A DNA stretch of 37,804 bases. Origin: Bacteroidaceae bacterium (GTDB taxonomy: Bacteria; Bacteroidota; Bacteroidia; Bacteroidales; Bacteroidaceae). Below the pieces are notes generated by a model, which was not told where the DNA came from, made no database searches, and saw only the letters and a list, made by a program, of their open reading frames with translations. How positions within the stretch are numbered: the stretch's first letter is position 1; each line of letters begins with the position of its first letter. Made by a program: the position numbers and the translations under genes. Of this stretch, positions 7,974 through 16,645 are shown one piece after another. The DNA lies in assembly GCA_017445145.1 (NCBI GenBank), contig JAFSVI010000069.1, positions 1 to 37,804 of the forward strand, given 5' to 3'.

Positions 7974-8573
7974 ATGAACTTGTACATAAGGTATTTTGAC
8001 AACGAAGTCGTCGTTACCAGCGTGGACGATGCCCTCGACTTTATCCGTGGTATAGAAGAATTCACTTACACACCTCAATTTGAGAAGGAATTCCGCGAAT
8101 ACGCACTTGGCAACACCCCATATCCCAAAAGATATAAAGTACGCGCACGCGTATATTTTATAGTAATAAAGACCGTTGCCACAACCATTGAGGAGTTCAA
8201 GGCCAACGGCAAGCACGCCGTTGCCGCTGCCGAGGGTGCTGAAGGTGCCAATGACAATGCCTCACAGCGCCCGCTGCGCCCCAAGGACCAGATACTGATG
8301 AAGCTCCACGAGGAGAATCCTGGCTGGTATGAGGGCACGGTCAAGTTCAAGCGTGTGATGCTCGTACCTGCCACAGGCAAGTACGACTATGTCGATAACA
8401 CCTTCACGGCTCGCGTCAAGGCCATGAGCGGCCAAGACTGCTATGAGCGCATCGTAGAGCACCTGCAGTCGCGCCCCGACATGGACCCCCGGTGTCAGTA
8501 CCCTACGCCCAAGGGCAAAAACTTCACTTTTGAGTATCTCGGCATTAAACCACTGCAGGACGTCTTGGTCTGA
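7974..8573 (+). CDS. Conserved hypothetical protein
   Basis: A 199-residue soluble protein without a signal peptide. I do not recognise the family. The ATG at 7974 (MNLYIRYFDNEVVV) is preferred because the frame upstream offers only a TTG inside the -7 promoter box. The middle has a basic stretch (PYPKRYKVRARVYFIVIKT, about 49-67), an Ala/Glu/Asn-rich linker (about 80-95) and a C-terminal part with KFKRVMLVPATGKYDYVDNTFTA and YEYLGIKP-type ending (FEYLGIKPLQDVLV). The two halves each have charged beta-rich segments ending in an aromatic residue, so it may be two small domains joined by the linker. It is transcribed towards the TPR gene, 103 bases upstream. Confidence 0.8.
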   Translation: MNLYIRYFDNEVVVTSVDDALDFIRGIEEFTYTPQFEKEFREYALGNTPYPKRYKVRARVYFIVIKTVATTIEEFKANGKHAVAAAEGAEGANDNASQRPLRPKDQILMKLHEENPGWYEGTVKFKRVMLVPATGKYDYVDNTFTARVKAMSGQDCYERIVEHLQSRPDMDPRCQYPTPKGKNFTFEYLGIKPLQDVLV

Positions 8574-8676
8574 TATAATGAAGGCACATCCCTTAGCGCC
8601 TGTACATTCTGTCTGCTGACATGCTTGCTGGGACATAATCCGATTGTCAAACCATTAAAAATACATTGTCAAACAC

Positions 8677-10071
8677 ATGAAACTCAACAAACTGATTGCT
8701 ACTATGGCTGTTGCAACACTCAGCGCACCCGCCATGGCACAATACGAAGGAACAACGCTCGACGACCGCCTCGGCCACGGACAGGACAGCCTCGAGGCAC
8801 GCCAGAACCTCAGCCTCTTCCAGACGGCCATCAACAGCAACGCCTTCACCGAGGCCTACGATGCCTGGAAGATTGTCTATGCCAAAGCCCCTTACGCGCA
8901 GATGGGCCTCTACACCAATGGCGCATATATGCTCTTCATGCTCATCCAGAATGAGCCGGATGCTGCCAAGAAGCAGGCCTATTTCCAGGAACTTATGAAG
9001 GTCTATGATGACCGTCTCGAGCGCCTCGACGGCCTCAACTCCTTCACCGCCGAGCATCGCCGCGCCACCGCCGGCGACGTCATCGCACGCAAGGCTTACG
9101 ACTATGCCTTCCTTGGTCCCACGGCCGACCCCTCCTTCACGCTCGACAAGAGCTACGACCTCTTCTCCGACGGCATACGCCGCATCAATGAGCACGGCGG
9201 CCGTGAGGTCGAGGGCTTCGTGCTCGATGCCTTCTTCCGCACCAGCTACGCCATGTACCAGAAGGACAACAATGGTTTCCGCGAGCAGTTCCTTCAGGAC
9301 TATCTCTCCAGCAAGGACGTGTGTGACAAGATGTTGCAGCTGGCCAAGGAGGAGACCGATACGGCCAAGGCACGCAAGATTGTTGACAAGTACGACGCAC
9401 CGCTCAACACCATCGAGGCCCTCTTTGCCGAGAGCCGCGCTGCCGACCGCGAACAGATCATAGCCATCTTCGAGCCCAAGATTGAGGCCAACAAGGACAA
9501 CCTCGCCTATCTCAAGAGCGCCCTCACGCTGATGGCTGCCAACGATTGCGACGACGCGCCCGTCTATTACAAGGCCGCTGAGTATGCCTTCAAGATTGAA
9601 CCTACCTTCGAGTCTGCCATCGCCCTCGCTCAGAAGTACTACAAGGAAGGCCAGAATGCCGAGAGCGTGAAATACTACAACGAGGCCATCGAACTCTGCC
9701 AGAGCGACACGCAGAAGGGCAACATCGCCCTGCGCATCGCGGCCGCTATGCGCAAGAGTGGCGACACCAAGAGCGCCTACGCCTATCTCGACAAGGCACA
9801 GGAGTTTAACCCCGACCTCGTCGGCAAGTGCTTCATGCAGCGCGCCAACATCGCCACCAAGGCCAAGGACTATGCCGCAGCCAAGCGCTACTGCGACCAG
9901 GCTGCCGCTGCCGACATCACCCTCGCCGGTCAGGCTCAGCGTCTGAAGCAGAACATCATCACCGTCGAGGCCCACAACGCCGAGTACGCACGCCAGAAGG
10001 CTGAGTACGACCGCCAGCAGGCCGAGATTAAGGCTGAGGAGGACTTCTGGAAGGCCGGAGGCAAGAAGTAA
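8677..10071 (+). CDS. Secreted TPR-repeat protein
   Basis: A 464-residue protein with a signal peptide (MKLNKLIATMAVATLSAPAMA, cut before QYEG). The rest is almost entirely helical, with TPR-like units visible around 55-90 and from 285 to 425 (for example ALAQKYYKEGQNAESVKYYNEAIEL and AYAYLDKAQEFNPDLVGKCFMQRANIATKAKDYAAAKRYCDQA). The end is a charged coiled coil (EYARQKAEYDRQQAEIKAEEDFWKAGGKK). TPR proteins serve as periplasmic scaffolds; no specific partner is evident. It resembles the TPR protein after gyrA (32203-33471) in size, signal peptide and helical layout. The leader contains the direct repeat ATTGTCAAAC at 8643-8652 and 8665-8674. Confidence 0.88.
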   Translation: MKLNKLIATMAVATLSAPAMAQYEGTTLDDRLGHGQDSLEARQNLSLFQTAINSNAFTEAYDAWKIVYAKAPYAQMGLYTNGAYMLFMLIQNEPDAAKKQAYFQELMKVYDDRLERLDGLNSFTAEHRRATAGDVIARKAYDYAFLGPTADPSFTLDKSYDLFSDGIRRINEHGGREVEGFVLDAFFRTSYAMYQKDNNGFREQFLQDYLSSKDVCDKMLQLAKEETDTAKARKIVDKYDAPLNTIEALFAESRAADREQIIAIFEPKIEANKDNLAYLKSALTLMAANDCDDAPVYYKAAEYAFKIEPTFESAIALAQKYYKEGQNAESVKYYNEAIELCQSDTQKGNIALRIAAAMRKSGDTKSAYAYLDKAQEFNPDLVGKCFMQRANIATKAKDYAAAKRYCDQAAAADITLAGQAQRLKQNIITVEAHNAEYARQKAEYDRQQAEIKAEEDFWKAGGKK

Positions 10072-10108
10072 GCTTCTGCTTGCTCTCTCGTCTATAACCA
10101 TACTCCAA

Positions 10109-10175
10109 ACGAATATATACGGACTATACGAATTGCGCCCCCGTGCCGCCTGTTCGTGTAGTCCGTATAATTCGT
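10109..10175. repeat. Palindromic intergenic repeat, 67 bp
   Basis: Two arms of 24 and 23 bases (10109-10132 and 10153-10175) are inverted copies with only two differences; the centre of each reads GGACTATACGAA or TTCGTGTAGTCC. The 20-base loop is GC-rich (TTGCGCCCCCGTGCCGCCTG). It sits between the TPR gene and the helicase gene, where it could act as a terminator. The AT-rich arms around a GC-rich loop look more like a dispersed palindromic repeat. No second copy was seen in this window. Confidence 0.65.
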
Positions 10176-10206
10176 TGTATGAACATCAACTTCTGCAACC
10201 CACACC

Positions 10207-11505
10207 ATGACACAAACAGACATACTTGACAATCTCGGCATGAGTGTGCTCAATGCCATGCAGCAAGAGGCAATAGAAGCTTTTCGCCGCAATAGCGACA
10301 TCGTGCTGCTGGCGCCCACGGGCAGCGGTAAGACGTTGGCCTATACGTTGCCGCTCGTCGAGGACGGCCGCAAGGCCCTCGTCCTCGTACCCTCGCGCGA
10401 GCTGGCGGCTCAGGTTGCCGCCGTTGTCCGCCAGATGCGTGCCGGCGTCGTGGCCGTGGCATGCTATGGCGGTCGTCCTGCCATGGACGAGCATCGCGTG
10501 CTGCGCGAGCTGCAGCCCCTCATCGTCGTGGCCACGCCGGGGCGCGCTGCCGACCATTTGCGCAAAGGCAACCTTCGTGGCGAGGACTTTCAGACGCTCG
10601 TCATCGACGAGTTCGACAAATGTCTTGAGCTGGGCTTCCGCGAGGAGATGAGTCAGGTGCTACAGCTGCTGCCATGCATCGACAAGCGCGTGCTGCTTTC
10701 TGCCACCGACAGCGAGGACATTCCCCGCTTCGCTGGCAGCGGCTTCCGGCGCTTGGACTTCCTATGTGCTGCCGACGACCGCTTGCAGCTCTTTGTCGTG
10801 CGTTCTCCCGAGAAAGACAAACTCACCTCTCTCGACAGCCTCCTGCGCCTCCTGGGCAGAAGCCAGAGCATAGTATTTGTCAACCACCGCGAGAGCGTGG
10901 AGCGCGTGGCCGCCTACCTCCGGCGCGAGGGCTTCAGCGTGGCGGCCTACCATGGCGGCATGGAACAGCGCGACCGCGAGCGCCAGCTCTATCGTTTCGT
11001 GGGCGGCGCTGCCCTGACGCTGGTGTGCACGGACCTCGCTGCACGAGGGTTGGACATACCTGCCGTGGAGCATGTCGTCCACTACCACCTGCCCATCAGC
11101 CGCGAAGCCTTCACACACCGTAATGGCCGAGCCACGCGCTTCGACCGCAACGGACAGGCGTGGGTGCTGCTCGCGCCCGACGAGGATGCCGCCACGATGA
11201 CATATCTCGCCGCAGCCGCCGCACAGACACTATCCTCGGAAGCCGCCCCCGCCACCATCCCGCAACCACACTGGGCTATGATCTACATAGGGCGTGGGCG
11301 CAAGGACAAGGTCAACCGTGTCGATGTCGTCGGGTTCCTCTCCAAGGTGGGTGCCCTCGGTCGCGATGAGCTCGGCCGTGTCGATGTTGGCGACCATTGG
11401 GCTTATGCCGCTGTTGCCCGCCATCGCCTCAGCGACGTCCTGCGCCGCGTCAGCGGTCAGAAGATCAAAGGCCACCGCACCATCATTGCCGAGGCGGCCG
11501 GTTAA
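10207..11505 (+). CDS. DEAD-box RNA helicase, DbpA-like
   Basis: A 432-residue ATP-dependent RNA helicase. Motifs in order: Q-motif region (MQQEAIEAF), motif I APTGSGKT (36-43), Ib TPGR (110-113), motif II DEFD (134-137) in place of DEAD, motif III SAT (165-167), motif V TDLAARGLDIP and motif VI HRNGRATR (about 299). The C-terminal 75 residues (IYIGRGRKDKVNRVDVVGFLSKVGALGRDELGRVDV...KIKGHRTII) match the DbpA RNA-binding domain, which in E. coli directs the helicase to hairpin 92 of 23S rRNA. A role in large-subunit assembly is therefore likely. DEFD instead of DEAD is a conservative change I have seen in Bacteroidota relatives; motif VI GRATR (usual GRTGR) is also unusual. Confidence 0.9.
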   Translation: MTQTDILDNLGMSVLNAMQQEAIEAFRRNSDIVLLAPTGSGKTLAYTLPLVEDGRKALVLVPSRELAAQVAAVVRQMRAGVVAVACYGGRPAMDEHRVLRELQPLIVVATPGRAADHLRKGNLRGEDFQTLVIDEFDKCLELGFREEMSQVLQLLPCIDKRVLLSATDSEDIPRFAGSGFRRLDFLCAADDRLQLFVVRSPEKDKLTSLDSLLRLLGRSQSIVFVNHRESVERVAAYLRREGFSVAAYHGGMEQRDRERQLYRFVGGAALTLVCTDLAARGLDIPAVEHVVHYHLPISREAFTHRNGRATRFDRNGQAWVLLAPDEDAATMTYLAAAAAQTLSSEAAPATIPQPHWAMIYIGRGRKDKVNRVDVVGFLSKVGALGRDELGRVDVGDHWAYAAVARHRLSDVLRRVSGQKIKGHRTIIAEAAG

Positions 11506-11517
11506 GGATGATGCAAG

Positions 11518-11645
11518 GCACTCTTACAGAGTGCATGTTCTACGACTGCTCTGGTATCCGGGTGTGCTCGCACCGCTCGTACCCTCGGTTACCAGAGCAA
11601 AGACTGCGTTGCGGTCTCTTTGGTGGTACGATTGCGGATAATCAT
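11518..11645 (-). repeat. Half copy of the palindromic mobile element found at 28948
   Basis: Read on the minus strand from 11645, the first 40 bases are identical to the start of the element at 28948, including its whole 26-bp terminal repeat (here 11620-11645). Similarity continues through a hairpin with the AGACCGC stem (11601-11617, one G-T wobble), the GAGGGTACGAGC region, and a GCACTCT-TAC-AGAGTGC hairpin (11518-11534). A 9-bp pair GCTCTGGTA (11548-11556) / TACCAGAGC (11590-11598) closes the middle. The second terminal repeat is absent, so this is half of the element, lying between the helicase and the outer-membrane protein gene. Confidence 0.85.
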
Positions 11646-11717
11646 TATTATTTTCACCATGTCGTTAAACCTATCTGGCGCATGGCGGTCAAAATATACA
11701 ACCAGCAGTTTCCCGCC

Positions 11718-14552
11718 ATGCACGCACACGTCACACTCACCACGTCCCGGGCCGCAGCGACCATAATGCCGCTGCTGCTGGCACTGCTCATGTTGGCACT
11801 GCCCACGCCAGCCCGCGCGCAGATGGCGTGGTACAACGTGCGCGGCACGGTCTATGACTCTCAGTCGCTCGACCGCCTGCCGGGAGCCTCCGTGCAGCTC
11901 AACGACTCCACGGGCCGTCTTGTGGCGGGTCGGCAGACAGCGGCCAACGGGCAGTTCATGCTGCCGGGTGTGGCCGCCGGGCGTTACACGCTGAAGGTGA
12001 GCTTCGTGGGCTACAAGTCGCAGTCGTTTGCTCTTGACCTCAAAGGGCGTGGCGGCAACAAGAAGGTGCAGGACATCCTCCTGCGCGAGGATGCCACGCT
12101 CATGCAGGAGGCTGTCGTCACAGGTCAGCTGCCGGAGATGACCGTCGTTGAGGACACCGTGGTATATAACGCCGCCGCCTTCTCGCTTCCCGCCGGCGCC
12201 ATGGTTGAGGAGCTGCTCAAGAAGCTGCCGGGCATCGTCATCGACGACAATGGCAAGATTACCCACAACGGCAAGGAGGTGAAGCAGATTCTCGTCGATG
12301 GCAAGGAGTTTTTCAACAACAACCAGGAACTCATCCTCAAGAACCTGCCAGCCGACATCGTGGAGAAGGTGAAAGCCTACGACCGCAAGTCGGACCTGGC
12401 GCGCATCACAGGCATCGACGACGGCGAGGAGCAGACGGTGCTCGACCTCGAGGTGAAGAAGGACAAGCGCCGCGGGTGGTTTGGCAACGTGGATGGGGCC
12501 TACGGCACACACAACCGCTACAACGCGCGCGTCATGGTGAACCGCTTCCTCGACAAGCAGAAGGCAAGCGTCGTGGGCAACGCCAACAACACGCGTGGCA
12601 ACGGCATGACCGACAACCAGGATGCTGCCGCCACGCTCAACCTCGAATGGGACAAGCTGGAACTCAACGGGGGTGTCACAGGGCGATTCAACCAGCGCAG
12701 CGGTACCTCGTGGAGCAACGCGCAGAACTTCGAGAACCGCAATGCGGCCTACTCCAACCGCTTTGCCGACAACGGCGGGCGCAACAGCTCCTTTGCCACC
12801 AACTGGCGCATAGAGTGGAAGCCCGACACGATGACCAACATTCTACTGCGGCCGCAGTTCAGCCTCGGTGCTGCCAACTCACACTCTGCCACCAAGAGCG
12901 CAACATTCAACGACGACCCATACGCCATAACCACCGACCCGCTCGCCACACTCGCCAGCGACACTGCATCGCAGGTCGCCGACTTGCGCCGCATCGCCGT
13001 CAACAGCAACCACACGGCCAACCGCTCCGCATCCGACAACATCAGCGGGAGCCTCTCCGTGCAGGTCAACCGCCGCCTCAGCAAACCCGGGCGCAACATA
13101 ACCCTCAACGCGAGCGGGGAAATCAACAGCAGTGACGGCAACAGCAGCAACTATTCGCAAATCAACTACTACCAACTCCTCGCCATCGGCGGGCAAGACA
13201 GCATATACCACAAGATACAGTATGACGACAACAGCAACCGCGGGCGCAACATCTCGGCAAGGGTGAGCTACACCGAACCCATCGCACAGGGCTATTTCCT
13301 GCAGGCGTCATACCAGTACAGCATGCGATACCAGAGCCGCGACCGCAACGTGGCAAGCATCTTCGACCCCATGGTGGGCACCTACGGCCTCACCGCCGAC
13401 AACTACGAGGGCAACATGCCCCTGGCGACGCCCGACAAGGCGCAGTGCAACCACACGCAGAACCGCTACTCCAACCACGACATACGCCTACAGCTGCGAC
13501 ACGTGGGCACAAAGGTGCGCTTCACTGTGGGCATCAACCTGCGGCCACAGCACAACGTCGTCGATTACACCAAGGGCTGGCGACACTACGACGTGGCGCG
13601 CACGGTGTTCAACTGGGCACCTACGCTCAATTTCCGCTATCGTTTCTCCAAGCAGGAACAGCTGCAGGTGCGCTATGGCGGACAGACGGGCCAGCCCAGC
13701 ATCACCGACCTCATCCCCGACACACTAAGCAACGCCAACCCCCTGAACATACGCCTCGGCAACCCGGCACTCGACCCAAGCTTCACCCACAGCCTGCGCT
13801 TTGAGTACCGAAAGAGCATCGCCGACATGCAACGTTCCTTCCATCTCAATGCCGACTTCCGCGCCACGCAGAACGCCGTTGCCAGCCGCACGGAGTACAA
13901 CGACATCACCGGTGGCCGCACCACCATGCCCGTCAACATCAACGGCAACTGGAACGCCAGCGCCAACTTCAACTTCAACACCGCTTTCAACGCCGACCAG
14001 CGCTTCCGCATCAACACCAACACACGCCTGGGCCACACCAACGCCGTGGGCTACGTCTATCAGGCCGACCAGCAGGCCACCGTGAAGAACACCACACGCT
14101 CCACCAACATGAACCAAAGCGTGAGGGCTTCTTTCCGCAACGACTGGCTCGATGTGGCCATCAACGGTGCTGCCTACTACAACCGCGCACGTGCATCGGC
14201 CACGGCGGCTTCCAACCTCGACAACTGGGGCTACAGCTATGGGGCATCGCTGGTGCTGAACTTCGACTTCGGCCTCAACGTATCGACCGACATCGGCCAG
14301 CACAGTCGCCGGGGATATGCCGACGCTGCCATGAACACCAACCAATGGCTGTGGAACGCACAGGTGGCGCAGACGCTGCTCAAGCGCCGGCAGCTCACGC
14401 TCGCCCTGCGCTGGCAGGACATTCTCGGACAGCGCGACATGGTCAGCCGCAGCGTCACTGCAACGGCGCGCACCGACTCCGACTCCGAGCGCGTCCTCTC
14501 CTACATCATGCTCAGTGCCACCTATCGGTTCAACGTCTTTGGCGGGCGCTGA
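11718..14552 (+). CDS. Outer-membrane beta-barrel protein with carboxypeptidase-like N-terminal domain
   Basis: A TonB-dependent-receptor-like protein of about 944 residues. After a signal peptide (LLLALLMLALPTPARAQ) comes a carboxypeptidase-regulatory-like beta-sandwich (VRGTVYDSQSLDRLPGASV ... YTLKVSFVGYKSQ), a short plug-like region (VVEDTVVYNAAAF, ELLKKLPGIVID, ILVDGKEFF) and a long beta-barrel ending YRFNVFGGR. This layout matches the Bacteroidota outer membrane beta-barrel family related to SusC but without SusD nearby. The ligand is unknown. Starts at 11682 (MAVKIYN), 11718 (MHAHV) and 11766 (MPLLL) are all in frame; 11718 gives a reasonable signal peptide. The half repeat element ends 72 bases upstream, so it forms part of the leader or promoter region. 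Confidence 0.88.
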   Translation: MHAHVTLTTSRAAATIMPLLLALLMLALPTPARAQMAWYNVRGTVYDSQSLDRLPGASVQLNDSTGRLVAGRQTAANGQFMLPGVAAGRYTLKVSFVGYKSQSFALDLKGRGGNKKVQDILLREDATLMQEAVVTGQLPEMTVVEDTVVYNAAAFSLPAGAMVEELLKKLPGIVIDDNGKITHNGKEVKQILVDGKEFFNNNQELILKNLPADIVEKVKAYDRKSDLARITGIDDGEEQTVLDLEVKKDKRRGWFGNVDGAYGTHNRYNARVMVNRFLDKQKASVVGNANNTRGNGMTDNQDAAATLNLEWDKLELNGGVTGRFNQRSGTSWSNAQNFENRNAAYSNRFADNGGRNSSFATNWRIEWKPDTMTNILLRPQFSLGAANSHSATKSATFNDDPYAITTDPLATLASDTASQVADLRRIAVNSNHTANRSASDNISGSLSVQVNRRLSKPGRNITLNASGEINSSDGNSSNYSQINYYQLLAIGGQDSIYHKIQYDDNSNRGRNISARVSYTEPIAQGYFLQASYQYSMRYQSRDRNVASIFDPMVGTYGLTADNYEGNMPLATPDKAQCNHTQNRYSNHDIRLQLRHVGTKVRFTVGINLRPQHNVVDYTKGWRHYDVARTVFNWAPTLNFRYRFSKQEQLQVRYGGQTGQPSITDLIPDTLSNANPLNIRLGNPALDPSFTHSLRFEYRKSIADMQRSFHLNADFRATQNAVASRTEYNDITGGRTTMPVNINGNWNASANFNFNTAFNADQRFRINTNTRLGHTNAVGYVYQADQQATVKNTTRSTNMNQSVRASFRNDWLDVAINGAAYYNRARASATAASNLDNWGYSYGASLVLNFDFGLNVSTDIGQHSRRGYADAAMNTNQWLWNAQVAQTLLKRRQLTLALRWQDILGQRDMVSRSVTATARTDSDSERVLSYIMLSATYRFNVFGGR

Positions 14553-14609
14553 ACATGCCACACCCACGGCCCATCATGGTGGGCGGAGTGCAGAAAATGG
14601 CGAAAAAGC

Positions 14610-14640
14610 TTGCACATACGGATGAAAAACGCTTACTTTG
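14610..14640 (+). promoter_or_regulatory. Candidate promoter of the membrane protein gene at 14684
   Basis: TTGC (14610-14613), 19 bases, then TTACTTTG (14633-14640). Each box is one base from the Bacteroidota consensus. The same TTACTTTG variant appears in the trp leader promoter. The -7 box is 43 bases before the ATG. Confidence 0.5.
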
Positions 14641-14683
14641 TGCGGCATAAGCGCTCACTCGTTGGCGAAAAGGCCACAATCAC

Positions 14684-15616
14684 ATGCGCACACTGACATA
14701 TCTCATCATCTTCCTCACTGGCTGTCTGCTGCTCGCCATAGTGCCCAAGGTGGGCGGACTCGTCTGGGACCCGCAAGTCATCATTCCTCTCACCGTGGCC
14801 ATGTTCACATTGCTCGTGTGGCTCGTGGCGCGATTCATAGGCACCGACCGCACGGCCATCGAGGTGGCCGTGACGGCGCTCTTCATTGCGCTCTTCAACC
14901 CCAGTGCTTCGCTCTTCGTCTCGTGCGACGAGGAGGCGCTCATCGAGCTGTCGTCGCAGTGCATCGTGCCCTTCTTCCTCACGCAATACCGCCGCCTGGG
15001 CCACAAGAGCTTCAGCCGAGGCTACACGCTCATGCTGCTCATGGGCATCTTCTGTAGCTTCACGCACGACGCCATCACCATACCGCTGTGCCTCGCATTC
15101 CTCATGCTCGCGTGGAAACGACGCAGCGAGTTCTTCCGCCTCGCCATCTGGCCCATGGTGTGCGGATGGGTCGTGGGGACCGTGCTTCAGTTTGTGGCGC
15201 GCAGACACATGCCCGACCTGCAACCCGACCTGCAGCTGCTCACATGGCACACCACACGCACCTTGGCGCTCCTCTGGGATACCAAGGCATTCGTGCTCGC
15301 CATGGCCCTCACCCTCTGGTTCACCACGACACCGTGGGGGCGCAACGCTCTCCTGCACATGCTCCACCGGCAACGCCTCATAGCCTACAGCCTCTTCTTT
15401 GCCCTCGCCACGGTGCCATTCGCCCCGCTGGGCATAGAGAACACCGTCACGAGCGTGTGCTTCTTCGCCATGCTATGGGCCATGCTGCTCATACAGCAGC
15501 TTATACGCCGCTCCGTTGCCGCACGCCACTTCGCCCACCGACACACGGAATCCACCTCTCTCCGTGACTTTTATCTCGCAACGGATTCCACTGAGCAAGC
15601 GGGCAATGGCAAGTAG
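14684..15616 (+). CDS. Polytopic membrane protein of unknown function
   Basis: A 310-residue integral membrane protein. Hydrophobic segments at about 5-22, 30-52, 63-73, 112-145 (probably two), 150-172, 205-218, 235-250 and 258-275 suggest eight or so transmembrane helices, with a charged C-terminal tail of about 35 residues. A segment with acidic residues (SCDEEALIELSSQC, about 79-92) lies between helices, and SFTHDAITIPLCLAF is a distinctive stretch. I do not recognise the family. It has its own candidate promoter and is followed by a convergent hairpin region. Confidence 0.8.
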   Translation: MRTLTYLIIFLTGCLLLAIVPKVGGLVWDPQVIIPLTVAMFTLLVWLVARFIGTDRTAIEVAVTALFIALFNPSASLFVSCDEEALIELSSQCIVPFFLTQYRRLGHKSFSRGYTLMLLMGIFCSFTHDAITIPLCLAFLMLAWKRRSEFFRLAIWPMVCGWVVGTVLQFVARRHMPDLQPDLQLLTWHTTRTLALLWDTKAFVLAMALTLWFTTTPWGRNALLHMLHRQRLIAYSLFFALATVPFAPLGIENTVTSVCFFAMLWAMLLIQQLIRRSVAARHFAHRHTESTSLRDFYLATDSTEQAGNGK

Positions 15617-15684
15617 GTGAGCACTATTTGTTCTTGAATATTGCCTTCAATCAGTGAGACTGGACTCATATAGCCGTAAGGTCA

Positions 15685-15718
15685 CCCCATGCCCCGGACC
15701 TACATCAGGGGCGTGGGG
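15685..15718. terminator. Hairpin between convergent genes
   Basis: An 11-bp stem, CCCCATGCCCC (15685-15695) with GGGGCGTGGGG (15708-15718), one G-T wobble, and a 12-base loop. It lies 68 bases after the membrane protein gene and overlaps the fossil tail on the minus strand. There is no U tract, so it may act bidirectionally or simply be a structured remnant. The whole spacer 15617-15922 holds this hairpin, the tail remnant, the 20-bp tandem repeat and no intact gene. Confidence 0.45.
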
Positions 15719-15758
15719 CGACGGTCACCTTCTGCCCGCCATGGACGTAGATGCCGCA
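15705..15758 (-). pseudogene. Remnant of a secreted protein's C-terminal sorting tail
   Basis: Read on the minus strand, these codons give CGIYVHGGQKVTVAPRP and a stop. Many secreted proteins of Prevotella and relatives end in a similar tail (pattern GIYVxNGxKVVVK), used as a surface-secretion signal. Nothing upstream in the same frame looks like a protein; instead it runs into the 20-bp tandem repeat at 15764-15833. I infer that it is the end of a decayed gene. Confidence 0.5.
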
Positions 15759-15763
15759 CACAG

Positions 15764-15833
15764 CGGAAAAGCGCCGAACCCGTCGGAAAAGCGCCGAACC
15801 CGTCGGAAAAGCGCGGAACCCGTCGGAAAAGCG
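15764..15833. repeat. 20-bp tandem repeat, 3.5 units
   Basis: Three full units and one half unit of CGGAAAAGCGCCGAACCCGT, with exact 20-base period; the third unit has one change. The last unit runs into CGACGGG, which forms a 7-bp hairpin with CCCGTCG (15819-15838). A 20-base period is not a multiple of three, so this repeat was not kept for coding. Confidence 0.85.
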
Positions 15834-15922
15834 ACGGGTACAGCTGCTGAGTGCTGAGCTCAGGCCCTTACTCTGCGGAGCTTGCCAGCAGGTTGCGGTA
15901 CTATACATTATGATGTTTGCTA

Positions 15923-16645
15923 TTATTCTTCCACGAGCTTGCCGGCATGCTCCAGTGCCCGCCAGAGCGAGAAGCGTGCCTCGGGGTTCATGTGCTCCAT
16001 CTGGCGCCACAGGCTTGCGACGTCGCTGCGCGAGGTGTCGTGCTCGTAGGGGCAAGCCTTGCTCACGGGTTGGTAGGCGGCGAGGGTGGCGTGGCGGCAG
16101 ATGTCGGCCTCGTCGATGAGGCACAGCGGGCGTATTATCTCGAGCGGCATCTTGTGCAGCCGCAGACGTGCCGGCATGGTGCCGAAACGTCCTTGGAAGA
16201 TGAGGTTCATCAGTGTGGTGTGCAGGATGTCGTCGCGGTGGTGGCCCAGTGCTATCTTGTTGCATCCCAGCTCTTGCGCGAGGTTGAACAGCTGTTTGCG
16301 GCGCTGCCAAGAGCATGGGAAACACGGCGGCTTGCTCGCTGACTCCTGGAAGCGGGTCGTGACCACGTGGAGGGGTATGTGCAGGTCGTCGCAGAATTGC
16401 TGGAGATAGGCTGTGGAGGTCTCATAGCTGACGTTGTCCATGCGCACATGCACCGCCTCGACGCTGAAACGCGGACGGTGAATGTGCGCTCTTCGCCCCA
16501 TGAGTTCGGTGAGCAGCAGCGAGTCTTTGCCCCCGGAGAGGCCTATCAGGACGCGGTCGCCGTCGGCGAGGAGGCCGTAGGTGGCACACGCCTTGCCGAA
16601 GCGCGCGCTGAGGCGCTTGAGCAGTTGTTGGTGTTCGTCCCTCAA
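15923..16645 (-). CDS. ttcA: tRNA 2-thiocytidine biosynthesis protein TtcA (PP-loop ATPase)
   Basis: A protein of 240 residues with the N-type ATP pyrophosphatase fold. The PP-loop is SGGKDS (37-42). The CxxC pair is C108/C111 in PPCFPCSWQRRKQLF, GHHRDD lies at about 134-139, and a third cysteine is in SKACPYEHD (C198). In TtcA three cysteines hold a [4Fe-4S] cluster used to thiolate C32 of certain tRNAs. The start is set at a TTG (LRDEHQQLLKRL) whose last two bases overlap the stop of the upstream kinase-like gene (TTGA); frame extension further upstream runs antiphase to that gene and has no domain. No ATG fits, so coupled translation from a TTG is the simplest reading. Confidence 0.85.
   Translation of the reverse strand: MRDEHQQLLKRLSARFGKACATYGLLADGDRVLIGLSGGKDSLLLTELMGRRAHIHRPRFSVEAVHVRMDNVSYETSTAYLQQFCDDLHIPLHVVTTRFQESASKPPCFPCSWQRRKQLFNLAQELGCNKIALGHHRDDILHTTLMNLIFQGRFGTMPARLRLHKMPLEIIRPLCLIDEADICRHATLAAYQPVSKACPYEHDTSRSDVASLWRQMEHMNPEARFSLWRALEHAGKLVEE

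Noticed and set aside
8647-10101. Open frame of 484 codons opposite the TPR gene
   Set aside because: Leu/Val/Gly-rich antisense of a gene with a signal peptide and TPR units; no start context or domain.
11397-11717. Longer start for the outer-membrane protein
   Set aside because: The added residues overlap the helicase gene and translate the repeat element; the signal peptide begins after 11718.
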